Positions 1 to 5,983 of a DNA stretch of 6,270 bases are shown here, piece after piece. The notes under the pieces are model-generated. The model was not told the origin of the DNA. It made no database searches and worked only from the letters and a program-made list of their open reading frames with translations. A program made the translations under genes and the position numbers. The DNA is from an uncultured Clostridia bacterium (GTDB lineage Bacteria; Bacillota; Clostridia; Christensenellales; Aristaeellaceae): contig CAMMGP010000079.1 in the NCBI GenBank assembly GCA_946496415.1, forward strand, positions 1 to 6,270, written 5' to 3'. Position 1 is the stretch's first letter, and each line of letters starts with the position of its first letter.

Positions 1-1
1 C

Positions 2-262
2 ACCCGCAAGCTTCTCAATCGCCCCGCGGGCGTGATGGTCAGCAAGACCAGCGGCTTGGCCGGCATCGCCTACTGGATCAACGAAAACTACGGCCTTACC
101 GGCGAAAACGCCGTCCAGAAGCACGATCCTCTGGTGGAAAAACTCAAGGCCTGGGTAGACGAGGTCTATGAGAGCGGCCGCACCACCTCGCTTTCGCCGC
201 ACGAATTGGAGCGCAAGGTGGAAGAGATCAACGGCGGGCCTTTGAAGAAGGAAGGGAAGTGA
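2..262 (+). CDS. Probable Re-type citrate synthase (isopropylmalate/homocitrate synthase-like), C-terminal fragment
   Basis: Only the last 86 residues are present; the reading frame is open from base 2 and the start lies upstream of the window. The visible part contains GLAGIAYWINENYGL (about residues 18-32 of the fragment) and a tail reading KHDPLVEKLKAWVDEVYESGR. These resemble, from memory, the C-terminal end of the Re-citrate synthase group, members of the isopropylmalate/homocitrate synthase (DRE-TIM metallolyase) family found in anaerobic clostridia. The enzyme would condense acetyl-CoA with oxaloacetate to citrate in the cytoplasm. The context fits: a regulator, aconitase and isocitrate dehydrogenase follow in one operon, and those enzymes need citrate. 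The catalytic TIM barrel is outside the window, so homocitrate synthase or another acyltransferase of this family is not excluded. The stop codon is 4 bp before the next start. Confidence 0.72.
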   Translation, partial: TRKLLNRPAGVMVSKTSGLAGIAYWINENYGLTGENAVQKHDPLVEKLKAWVDEVYESGRTTSLSPHELERKVEEINGGPLKKEGK

Positions 263-266
263 GCGC

Positions 267-911
267 ATGGAACACAAGACCGTCTCCATCGCCGATCAGG
301 TATTTGAAATCCTCGAAAAAGACATACTCACCGGCGTCTACGCGCGCGGCGAGAACCTGACAGAAACGAAACTCAGCGAAAAACTCGGCGTCAGCCGCAC
401 GCCCATCCGCGAGGCCCTGCGCCGCCTGGAACAGGAGCGGCTGGTGGTGGGCACCTCCCGCGGCATGCGCGTGGTGGGCCTGGATATGAGCGATATCGAG
501 GATATCTACGAGATCCGCTCCCGCGTGGAGGGGCTCGCCGCCCGTCGCGCCGCCGAGCGCGCCAAGCCGGAGCAGATCGCCGAACTCAAGCGCGTGCTCG
601 ACATGCAGGAATTCTTCACCATGAAGGAGGACGGCGACAGCATCATCGACGCCGACAACCACTTCCACGATATGCTCTACCGCTTGAGCGGCAGCCTCGT
701 GCTCTACGATACGCTCGCGCCCCTGCACCGCAAGATCGTGCGCTATCGCAAAGTCTCCATTGGGCACGCCGGCCGCGCCAAGCAGTCCTATGCCGAGCAC
801 AAGGCCATTTACGAAGCCGTGGCCGCCCACGACCCGGATGAGGCCGAGCGGCTGGTGCTGCGCCACACGGTCAACGCCCGCAACAGCATCCGCTCCACGG
901 AGGTGAAGTGA
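267..911 (+). CDS. GntR-family transcriptional regulator, FCD (FadR-like) subfamily
   Basis: This 214-residue protein has the usual size and order of an FCD-type GntR regulator. An N-terminal winged helix-turn-helix spans about residues 5-70, with the recognition part LGVSRTPIREALRRLE at 40-55. An all-helical C-terminal sensor domain spans about 75-208. The sensor domain shows the metal-ligand pattern of FCD domains: D130 and H134 (DNHFH), H178 (EHK) and H200 (RHT). In known FCD proteins such a site holds a metal that helps bind a carboxylate effector. The gene lies inside the citrate synthase-aconitase-isocitrate dehydrogenase operon, 4 bp after the first and 1 bp before the second, so it probably controls that operon in response to a cycle acid; effector and direction are inference. 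The ATG at 267 is preceded by a purine-rich site (AAGGAAGGG, 248-256). No operator is visible because the operon promoter lies upstream of the window. Confidence 0.9.
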   Translation: MEHKTVSIADQVFEILEKDILTGVYARGENLTETKLSEKLGVSRTPIREALRRLEQERLVVGTSRGMRVVGLDMSDIEDIYEIRSRVEGLAARRAAERAKPEQIAELKRVLDMQEFFTMKEDGDSIIDADNHFHDMLYRLSGSLVLYDTLAPLHRKIVRYRKVSIGHAGRAKQSYAEHKAIYEAVAAHDPDEAERLVLRHTVNARNSIRSTEVK

Positions 912-912
912 C

Positions 913-2844
913 ATGGGCTACACCATCGCGCAGAAGATCATCAAGGCCCATCTCGTCAGCGGTGAAATGACGCCCGGCGCGGAGATCGGCCTGCGCATCG
1001 ACCAGACGCTCACGCAGGACGCCACCGGCACCATGGCCTACCTCGCCTTGGAAGCCATGGACGTTCCGCGCGTGCGCACCGAACTTTCCGTGGCCTATAT
1101 CGACCACAATACCCTCCAGTGCGGCTTTGAAAACGCCGACGACCACCGCTTTATCCAAACCGTGGCGCGCAAATACGGCGTGCGCTTCTCCCGCCCCGGC
1201 AACGGCATCTGCCATCAGGTACATTTGGAGCGCTTCGGCAAGCCCGGCAAGACGCTCATCGGCTCGGACAGCCACACGCCCACCGGCGGCGCGCTGGGCA
1301 TGCTGGCCATGGGCGCGGGCGGCATGGACGTGGCCGTGGCCATGGCCGGCGGCGCCTATTACATCAACATGCCGCGCATGTTCAAGGTCAACCTCACCGG
1401 CAAATTGCCCCCGTGGGTCAGCGCCAAGGATATAAGCCTCGAAATTCTCCGCATACTCTCCGTGCGCGGCGGCCGCGGGGCGATCATCGAGTGGGGCGGC
1501 GAGGGCATCCAGACGCTCTCTGTTCCCGAGCGCGCCACCATCACCAACATGGGCACCGAACTGGGCGCGACCACGTCCATCTTCCCCGCCGACGAAGTGA
1601 CGCGCGAATTTCTGCGCGCACAGGGCCGGGAAGAGGACTTCACGCCCCTCGCCAGCGACCCGGACGCCGTCTACGACCGCGTCATCGACATCGACTTATC
1701 CGCGCTCGAACCGCTCTGCGCCTGCCCGCACTCGCCGGACAACGTCAAGGCGGCGCGCGAACTTGAAGATGTACGCGTCGATCAGGTCTGCGTCGGCTCC
1801 TGCACCAACTCCTCGCTGCGCGACCTTCTGCGCGTGGCGGCCATCTTAAAGGGGAGAACGGTGGCCCCCACCGTCAGCCTTTCCATCTCCCCCGGCTCAA
1901 GGCAGGTTTTGCAAATGCTCTCCGCCTGCGGCGCGCTCGCGGACATACTCGCCAGCGGCGCGCGCGTGCTGGAATGCGCCTGCGGGCCCTGCATCGGCAT
2001 GGGCTTCTCCCCCAATTCCGGCGGCGTCTCCGTGCGCACGTTCAACCGCAACTTCGAGGGCCGCAGCGGCACCCGCGACGCGCAGGTCTACCTCGCCTCG
2101 CCGGAAGTTGCCGCCGCCAGCGCCATCCTCGGCCACATCGCCGACCCGCGAACGTTGGGCGAGTACCCCGAAGTGCAACTGCCGGATCGCTTCACCATCG
2201 ATGACAGCGGCGTGCTTTTGCCTGCCGATCCCGAGGAAGCCAAGTCCGTCGAGGTCGTACGCGGCCCCAACATCCGCCCCATGCCGCTGGGCGAACCGCT
2301 GAAGGACGAGATCAGCGCGCCCCTGACTCTCAAGGTGGGCGACAACATCACTACCGACCATATCATGCCCGCCGGCGCGAAGATACTGCCGTACCGCTCC
2401 AACGTTCCCAAACTCTCCGAGTTCTGCTTCACCGTCTGCGATGAAACGTTCCCCCAGCGCGCCAAGGCCGCGGGGCGCTCCATCATCGTCGGCGGGGCCA
2501 ACTACGGGCAGGGTTCTTCGCGCGAACACGCGGCGCTGGTGCCCATGTATCTGGGCGTGCGCGCGGTGGTTGCCAAGAGTTTCGCCCGCATCCACGCCGC
2601 CAACCTCATCAACTACGGCATACTGCCTCTGACGTTTGTAAACGCCGGCGATTACGACCGCCTTGCGCAGGGTGATAACTTGACCATCTCCGGCATTTTT
2701 GCCGGCCTCGAGAGCGGCAAGTTCACGCTCACGGACAAGACCACGGGCGAAACCTTCGCCCTCGCCTGCGAACTCTCGCCGCGCCAGCGCGAGATACTGC
2801 GAAACGGCGGCCTGCTGGCCTACACCAAGGAGGGCAAACAATGA
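913..2844 (+). CDS. Aconitate hydratase (aconitase), 4Fe-4S enzyme
   Basis: This 643-residue protein isomerises citrate to isocitrate through cis-aconitate in the cytoplasm. The three cluster cysteines are present: C297 in GSCTNSS, and C357 and C360 in CACGPCIGMG. Other family motifs are DSHTPTGG at 119-126, DNITTDHIMPAGAK from 477 in the hinge before the swivelling fourth domain, and the active-site loop YGQGSSREH at 531-539, which carries the catalytic serine and arginine. All expected active-site motifs are intact. The length matches the short aconitases of many clostridia and is well below the roughly 850-900 residues of AcnA/AcnB proteins. The ATG at 913 has GGAGGTG at 899-905, seven bases upstream and inside the end of the regulator gene. 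Its stop overlaps the isocitrate dehydrogenase start (ATGA), suggesting coupled translation. The related 3-isopropylmalate dehydratase is usually split into two subunits, so aconitase is the better call. Confidence 0.95.
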   Translation: MGYTIAQKIIKAHLVSGEMTPGAEIGLRIDQTLTQDATGTMAYLALEAMDVPRVRTELSVAYIDHNTLQCGFENADDHRFIQTVARKYGVRFSRPGNGICHQVHLERFGKPGKTLIGSDSHTPTGGALGMLAMGAGGMDVAVAMAGGAYYINMPRMFKVNLTGKLPPWVSAKDISLEILRILSVRGGRGAIIEWGGEGIQTLSVPERATITNMGTELGATTSIFPADEVTREFLRAQGREEDFTPLASDPDAVYDRVIDIDLSALEPLCACPHSPDNVKAARELEDVRVDQVCVGSCTNSSLRDLLRVAAILKGRTVAPTVSLSISPGSRQVLQMLSACGALADILASGARVLECACGPCIGMGFSPNSGGVSVRTFNRNFEGRSGTRDAQVYLASPEVAAASAILGHIADPRTLGEYPEVQLPDRFTIDDSGVLLPADPEEAKSVEVVRGPNIRPMPLGEPLKDEISAPLTLKVGDNITTDHIMPAGAKILPYRSNVPKLSEFCFTVCDETFPQRAKAAGRSIIVGGANYGQGSSREHAALVPMYLGVRAVVAKSFARIHAANLINYGILPLTFVNAGDYDRLAQGDNLTISGIFAGLESGKFTLTDKTTGETFALACELSPRQREILRNGGLLAYTKEGKQ

Positions 2845-3986
2845 ACGCGCAGATCGAACGGGCTGTGGAACACTTCCGCGCCCTCTTGGAAGAACAACTC
2901 CGCCGCGTGGAGCGCATGGAAAGCGCCTCCGCGCAGGAGAAGGCGGCGAACCCAAAGACGGTCGTCGGCATTGTTGGCGGCGACGGCATCGGCCCCATCA
3001 TCGTAAACGAGGCCGCGCGCGTGCTGGAAGTCCTGCTCGCGGATGAGATCGCCCGCGGCACGCTGGAACTGCGCCCCATCGACGGCCTGACCATCGAAAA
3101 CCGCCTTGCGCGCGGCGAGGCCGTGCCCGCCGAAGTGCTTGCGGCCATCAAGGGCTGCGACGTCCTCCTCAAAGGCCCCACCGCCACCCCCAAGGGCGGC
3201 ACGCTGGAGAGCGCCAACGTCACGCTGCGCCGCGCTCTCGACCTATACGCCAACGTGCGCCCCGTGCGCATTCCCGAAGAGGGTGTGGACTGGACGTTCT
3301 TCCGCGAGAACACCGAAGGCGAATACGCCCTCGGCAGCCGCGGCGTCGAACTTCCCGGTTTGGCCATGGACTTCAAGGTCATCACCGACGCCGGCACGCG
3401 CCGCATCGCCCGCGCCGCCTTTGAATACGCGCGCAAAAACGGCAAAAAGAACGTCGCCATCGTCACCAAGGCCAACATCATGAAAAAGACCGACGGCAAG
3501 TTCACCGCCATCTGCCACGAGGTGGCGAAGGACTACCCGGAGATGGAGGTCGAGGACTGGTACATCGACATCATGACCGCCAACCTCGTCAATCCCGCCA
3601 TCCGCTCCCGCTTCGAGGTCTTCATCCTCCCCAACCTCTACGGCGACATCATCACCGACGAGGCCGCGCAGTTGCAGGGCGGCGTAGGCACGGCGGGCAG
3701 CGCCAACCTCGGCGACCGCTATGCCATGTTCGAGGCCATCCACGGCACCGCGCCGCGCATGCTCGAGGAAGGCTTGGGCGACTACGCCAACCCAGAGAGC
3801 ATATTGCGCGCCGCGCAGATGCTGCTAAACCACATCGGCCGCGGCGAGGCCGCCGCCAAGCTGGGCAAGGCGCTCGAGATCTGCTGCGAGACGGAGAAAA
3901 AGGTGGCAGTCACCGGCGACAGAACCGGCGCGACCTGCCGCGAATTCGGCGATTATCTGCTGAAAACGCTGCAAACACTCTCTTGA
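2841..3986 (+). CDS. Isocitrate dehydrogenase (isocitrate/isopropylmalate dehydrogenase family), with N-terminal extension
   Basis: This 381-residue enzyme should oxidatively decarboxylate isocitrate to 2-oxoglutarate, reducing NAD or NADP. The substrate loop reads SANVTLRRALDLYANVR, placing S124, N126, R130 and R140 at the same spacing as S113, N115, R119 and R129 of E. coli Icd. Isopropylmalate dehydrogenases lack this Ser-x-Asn signature. R155, Y162 (RENTEGEY), K210 (TKANIMK), D269 and D273 (YGDIITDE) complete the active site. The dinucleotide loop is HGTAPRM (301-307), where R306-M307 sit where E. coli NADP enzyme has Lys-Tyr and NAD enzymes usually have Asp-Ile, so the cofactor cannot be read safely. 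The first 38 or so residues are a charged helical extension before the usual VGIVGGDGIGP start. The ATG overlaps the aconitase stop, and AAGGAGGG (2827-2834) lies 6 bases upstream, which supports this start. A terminator follows. Confidence 0.92.
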   Translation: MNAQIERAVEHFRALLEEQLRRVERMESASAQEKAANPKTVVGIVGGDGIGPIIVNEAARVLEVLLADEIARGTLELRPIDGLTIENRLARGEAVPAEVLAAIKGCDVLLKGPTATPKGGTLESANVTLRRALDLYANVRPVRIPEEGVDWTFFRENTEGEYALGSRGVELPGLAMDFKVITDAGTRRIARAAFEYARKNGKKNVAIVTKANIMKKTDGKFTAICHEVAKDYPEMEVEDWYIDIMTANLVNPAIRSRFEVFILPNLYGDIITDEAAQLQGGVGTAGSANLGDRYAMFEAIHGTAPRMLEEGLGDYANPESILRAAQMLLNHIGRGEAAAKLGKALEICCETEKKVAVTGDRTGATCREFGDYLLKTLQTLS

Positions 3987-3997
3987 CTTTACGCCCC

Positions 3998-4031
3998 AAA
4001 ACGGCGGACGCAAACGCGCGTCCGCCGTTTT
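3998..4031 (+). terminator. Rho-independent terminator of the citrate synthase-isocitrate dehydrogenase operon
   Basis: A perfect 14-bp stem begins 12 bases after the isocitrate dehydrogenase stop. The left arm AAAACGGCGGACGC (3998-4011) pairs with GCGTCCGCCGTTTT (4018-4031) around the 6-base loop AAACGC. The T run continues to 4032. The matching A run on the left arm means the structure could also stop transcription from the other strand. Confidence 0.93.
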
Positions 4032-4063
4032 TGTATCTTCCGCTTCCTTCCTGTCTGAGAATG

Positions 4064-4072
4064 TGGTACAAT
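4064..4072 (+). promoter_or_regulatory. Extended -10 promoter for the acetyltransferase pair
   Basis: TGGTACAAT (4064-4072) is an extended -10 element: TGn followed by TACAAT, five of six to consensus. The best -35 at 17-bp spacing is TTCCTT (4044-4049), which is poor, so the TG extension would carry recognition. It sits just after the upstream terminator, and transcription would begin near 4079, giving a leader of about 18 bases before the ATG at 4097. Confidence 0.6.
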
Positions 4073-4096
4073 GGTGCAAAAAGCGGGAGAGAAGCG

Positions 4097-4621
4097 ATGG
4101 AAAGCATTTTGCGCAAGTGGCGCATGGAGGATAAATACGCGCTGGCGGCGCTGCTCAACGACCGGGCCGTTCTTGACAATCTGCGGGACGGCATCCCCTT
4201 TCCCTACACCGTGCGCGACGCGGAAGCGTTCATCGCCGCCATGCTGGCCGTGGACAGGGAGAAAACGTTCGCTTTCGCCATCGTCGAAAACGACGTGGTC
4301 ATCGGCAGCATTGCCCTGTATCGGGGCGTCAACGTCCATTTTCGCACGGCGGAGCTGGGCTACTATCTCGGCCGTGCTTTCTGGGGCAGGGGCTGCGCTA
4401 CCCGCGCCGTGCGGCAGGCCTGCTCGCGCGTGTTTGCCGATACGGATATACTGCGCATTTACGCCGAACCCTTCGCTCGCAACGCCGCCTCCTGCCGCGT
4501 GCTGGAAAAGGCGGGCTTTCAACTGGAGGGCACGCTGCGAAAAAACGCGGTCAAGAATGGCGAAGTGCTGGATATGAAGCTGTACGCTCTTGTTCGGGAG
4601 GAGGATACGCATGCCCTATAA
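4097..4621 (+). CDS. GNAT-family N-acetyltransferase, RimJ/RimL-like
   Basis: This 174-residue protein matches the Acetyltransf_3 (RimJ/RimL) type of GNAT enzyme, which moves an acetyl group from acetyl-CoA to a primary amine. The acetyl-CoA pyrophosphate loop is visible as GRAFWGRGCAT (92-102). The strand before it reads AELGYYL, and the segment FARNAASCRVLEKAGF with the following EGTLRKNAVKNGEVLDM is the family's typical C-terminal half. No membrane or secretion signal is seen. I chose the ATG at 4097 because it has GGGAGAG (4085-4091) 5 bases upstream and follows the -10 box; in-frame ATGs at 3983 and 4061 lie before or inside the terminator and promoter. The last 11 bp overlap the next gene. 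The substrate cannot be told from sequence: a ribosomal protein, other protein N-terminus, polyamine or drug are all possible. Confidence 0.88.
   Translation: MESILRKWRMEDKYALAALLNDRAVLDNLRDGIPFPYTVRDAEAFIAAMLAVDREKTFAFAIVENDVVIGSIALYRGVNVHFRTAELGYYLGRAFWGRGCATRAVRQACSRVFADTDILRIYAEPFARNAASCRVLEKAGFQLEGTLRKNAVKNGEVLDMKLYALVREEDTHAL
4596..4604 (+). promoter_or_regulatory. Strong ribosome binding site fixing the CatA-like start
   Basis: GGGAGGAGG lies 6 bases before the ATG at 4611 and within the end of the acetyltransferase gene. It rules out an in-frame TTG at 4590, which would place this site inside the coding sequence. Confidence 0.85.
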
Positions 4622-5249
4622 GACGCTCGATATGTCCGCCTACAGACGCAAAGCCCACTTCGACTACTTCCGCGCCATGGCCTGCCCCTATGTCGGCCTG
4701 ACCGCGAACGTGGACATTACCGCCCTGCTTGCCAAAGTCAGGGCGGAAAAGCTGCCCTTTTTCCTCACCGTCTGCTACTGCGCGGCGCGGGCGGCCAACA
4801 GCGTCCCCGAGTTTCGCCAGAGGATCGTGGGGGAGGGGATCGTCGAGTTTGACCACTGTCCGACCTCGCACACCGTGGCCTTGGAGGACGGCACCTATTG
4901 CTACTGCACATTGCGCGCGGACATGCCCTTCACGGACTATATCCTCTATGCGCAGCGTGAACAGGAGGCGGCGAAACAGCGCGGCGGCATCGACGAGGAC
5001 GCGGAGGAGGCCCTCGACAAGCTCTTCATCTCCACGCTTCCATGGCTCTCCTACACATCGCTCATCCAGCCCACGCCCTTCCCCGCGGACAGCAACCCGC
5101 GCATCACTTGGGGAAAGTACTTCCGGCAGGGCGAACAAACGCTCCTGCCCCTCTCCGTGCTCTGCCACCACGCGCTGGTGGACGGCCTGCACATCGCCAG
5201 GTTTTATCAGGCGTTGGAAAAAGCGATGGGGGACGTGGTTCAGGCATAA
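4611..5249 (+). CDS. Chloramphenicol acetyltransferase-family protein (CatA-like O-acetyltransferase)
   Basis: This 212-residue protein has the length and motif order of the trimeric CAT family, which transfers acetyl from acetyl-CoA to a hydroxyl group, classically of chloramphenicol. The active-site motif is CHHALVDGLH; H187 is the expected catalytic histidine and D191 the structural aspartate of HxxxDG. Upstream are WLSYTS (145-150), equivalent to the serine-containing loop of CAT, and TWGKYFRQGEQTLLPLSV, the usual strand before the active site. The N-terminal RRKAHFDYFR matches the family's opening signature. The start at 4611 is set by the strong ribosome site and overlaps the preceding GNAT gene by 11 bp, so the two are probably made together. 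Chromosomal proteins of this kind in commensal clostridia are often called chloramphenicol acetyltransferase without proof; the true substrate is open. Confidence 0.88.
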   Translation: MPYKTLDMSAYRRKAHFDYFRAMACPYVGLTANVDITALLAKVRAEKLPFFLTVCYCAARAANSVPEFRQRIVGEGIVEFDHCPTSHTVALEDGTYCYCTLRADMPFTDYILYAQREQEAAKQRGGIDEDAEEALDKLFISTLPWLSYTSLIQPTPFPADSNPRITWGKYFRQGEQTLLPLSVLCHHALVDGLHIARFYQALEKAMGDVVQA

Positions 5250-5341
5250 AAGCGGCCCTGTGCCATCCGTCGCGCCGAAACCCGCGCATGCCGCGATGGC
5301 TGGTTTCTGACATCAAAACATTTGAAAGCAGCGATAAAAAC

Positions 5342-5370
5342 TTGACTGCTACCCTGATATGTGGTATATT
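5342..5370 (+). promoter_or_regulatory. Near-consensus sigma-A promoter of the DUF3796-XRE operon
   Basis: TTGACT (5342-5347) and TATATT (5365-5370) are separated by exactly 17 bases, and TGG directly before the -10 makes it an extended -10 element. Transcription would start near 5377, about 39 bases before the ATG at 5416. The -10 region lies inside the left arm of a large inverted repeat. Confidence 0.85.
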
Positions 5371-5405
5371 TATCTCACAAAGAGCGAAATACACCACATA
5401 TCAGG
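5353..5405. promoter_or_regulatory. 19-bp inverted repeat overlapping the promoter and ribosome site, likely operator
   Basis: The left arm CCTGATATGTGGTATATTT (5353-5371) and right arm AAATACACCACATATCAGG (5387-5405) are complementary at 18 of 19 positions, around a 15-base centre in which CTC (5374-5376) and GAG (5382-5384) can also pair. The left arm covers the -10 box; the right arm ends in the AGGAGG ribosome site (5403-5408). Because transcription should start near 5377, the left arm would not be in the message, so this is better explained as a DNA operator than as an RNA hairpin. The obvious candidate binder is the XRE protein encoded second in the operon, which would make it self-regulating; that is inference. 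Confidence 0.7.
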
Positions 5406-5415
5406 AGGACGGTCT

Positions 5416-5787
5416 ATGAAATCGAAGCGTTGCCTCTATGGGCTGACGGGACTGCTTTCTTTTTTGGGCCTTATCGGCGTTTTCACAGAGGCGAAGTCCT
5501 TTCTGGCCTTCTTTGCCTTTGCCGTCGATTTTGAGTATTTCTTCATCAAGTCCGATGAGATGCTGGAGGAATACATGAACAAGTCAGCTTCCCGCGCGTT
5601 CTATTGCGGTATGATCACCGTCGCACTCGTTTGCGTTGTTTGTTTCTTTGCTGGTCTAAAGCAGGAAAAGGAAGCGCTGATAACAGGCCTTGCCTCCGGC
5701 TGGGCGGTATCCGTCGCGGTCTATGCGTTATCTACTGCTTACTACGGCTTCAAAGAAAAATGGGGTCTGGAAAATGATCAGGAATAG
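5416..5787 (+). CDS. DUF3796-family membrane protein of unknown function
   Basis: This 123-residue hydrophobic protein resembles the DUF3796 family, small membrane proteins of Firmicutes usually encoded next to a short XRE regulator. Hydrophobic stretches lie at about residues 7-23, 28-44, 62-81 and 87-110. Between the second and third is the segment FAVDFEYFFIKSDEMLEEYMNK, whose acidic DEM portion is typical of the group as I remember it. The C-terminus after about 112 is charged. There is no recognised catalytic motif. The ATG at 5416 has AGGAGG 7 bases upstream. The last 14 bp overlap the XRE gene, so translation is probably coupled. The base composition is plainly less GC-rich than the metabolic genes upstream, which could mean separate acquisition. 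The function is unknown; a role in sensing or being controlled by the partner regulator is speculation. Confidence 0.75.
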   Translation: MKSKRCLYGLTGLLSFLGLIGVFTEAKSFLAFFAFAVDFEYFFIKSDEMLEEYMNKSASRAFYCGMITVALVCVVCFFAGLKQEKEALITGLASGWAVSVAVYALSTAYYGFKEKWGLENDQE

Positions 5788-5983
5788 GATTCGGGAATAT
5801 CGCGCCAAATACGCCATGAAGCAGGAAGACCTGGCAAGGCTCGTGGGCGTTCGCAGAGAAACCATCGGGAACCTGGAAAAGGGCAGATACAATCCCTCGC
5901 TGGTTCTGGCGTGGAATATAGCGAAAGTATTCCATGTTTCCATCGAGGATATTTTCACGGTCGAAGACCAGATCGAGCGCTGA
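5774..5983 (+). CDS. Small XRE-family (Cro/C1 helix-turn-helix) regulator, YgzD-like
   Basis: This 69-residue protein is essentially a single Cro/C1 DNA-binding domain. It reads IRNRIREYRAKYAMKQEDLA at the start, then the helix-turn-helix LARLVGVRRETIGNLEKGRYNPSL (about residues 20-43) and ends SIEDIFTVEDQIER. The pattern of conserved residues (KQEDLA, TIGNLEKG, YNPSL, IAKVF, IEDIF) is that of small stand-alone regulators often paired with membrane proteins such as DUF3796. One oddity is GVRRET where most relatives have GVSRQT. The ATG at 5774 lies inside the DUF3796 gene with a 14-bp overlap and only a weak ribosome site, suggesting translational coupling. It most likely binds the inverted repeat at 5353-5405 and represses its own operon; that has not been shown. 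An antitoxin role is possible but nothing here argues for it. Confidence 0.9.
   Translation: MIRNRIREYRAKYAMKQEDLARLVGVRRETIGNLEKGRYNPSLVLAWNIAKVFHVSIEDIFTVEDQIER

Noticed and set aside
1897..2955. Long minus-strand open frame (352 codons) opposite the aconitase gene, and similar ones at 228-914, 2729-3511 and 4551-5192.
   Set aside because: They lie fully or largely opposite well-supported genes and arise from GC-rich third positions; their translations are Ala/Arg/Gly-rich low-information sequence with no recognisable domains.
3983..4096. Upstream in-frame start at 3983 (or 4061) for the GNAT protein.
   Set aside because: That stretch holds the end of the previous gene, the terminator hairpin and the -10 box; the ATG at 4097 has a ribosome site and begins the conserved domain.
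4590..4610. TTG start at 4590 for the CatA-like protein.
   Set aside because: The added codons are the ribosome binding site itself, and homology begins after the ATG at 4611.
5262..5300. Possible terminator after the CatA-like gene from GCCATC and GATGGC with inner CGCG pairs.
   Set aside because: The stem is broken by a bulge and a long interior and is not followed by a real T run (TGGTTTCTGA).
5353..5405. RNA attenuator or riboswitch formed by the large inverted repeat.
   Set aside because: The promoter's -10 is within the left arm, so most of that arm would not be transcribed from it; a DNA operator explains the layout better.
5416..5983. Toxin-antitoxin system made of the small membrane protein and the XRE protein.
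   Set aside because: The membrane protein is larger than typical membrane toxins and resembles DUF3796, and nothing in the sequence points to toxicity; only the gene layout is reminiscent.
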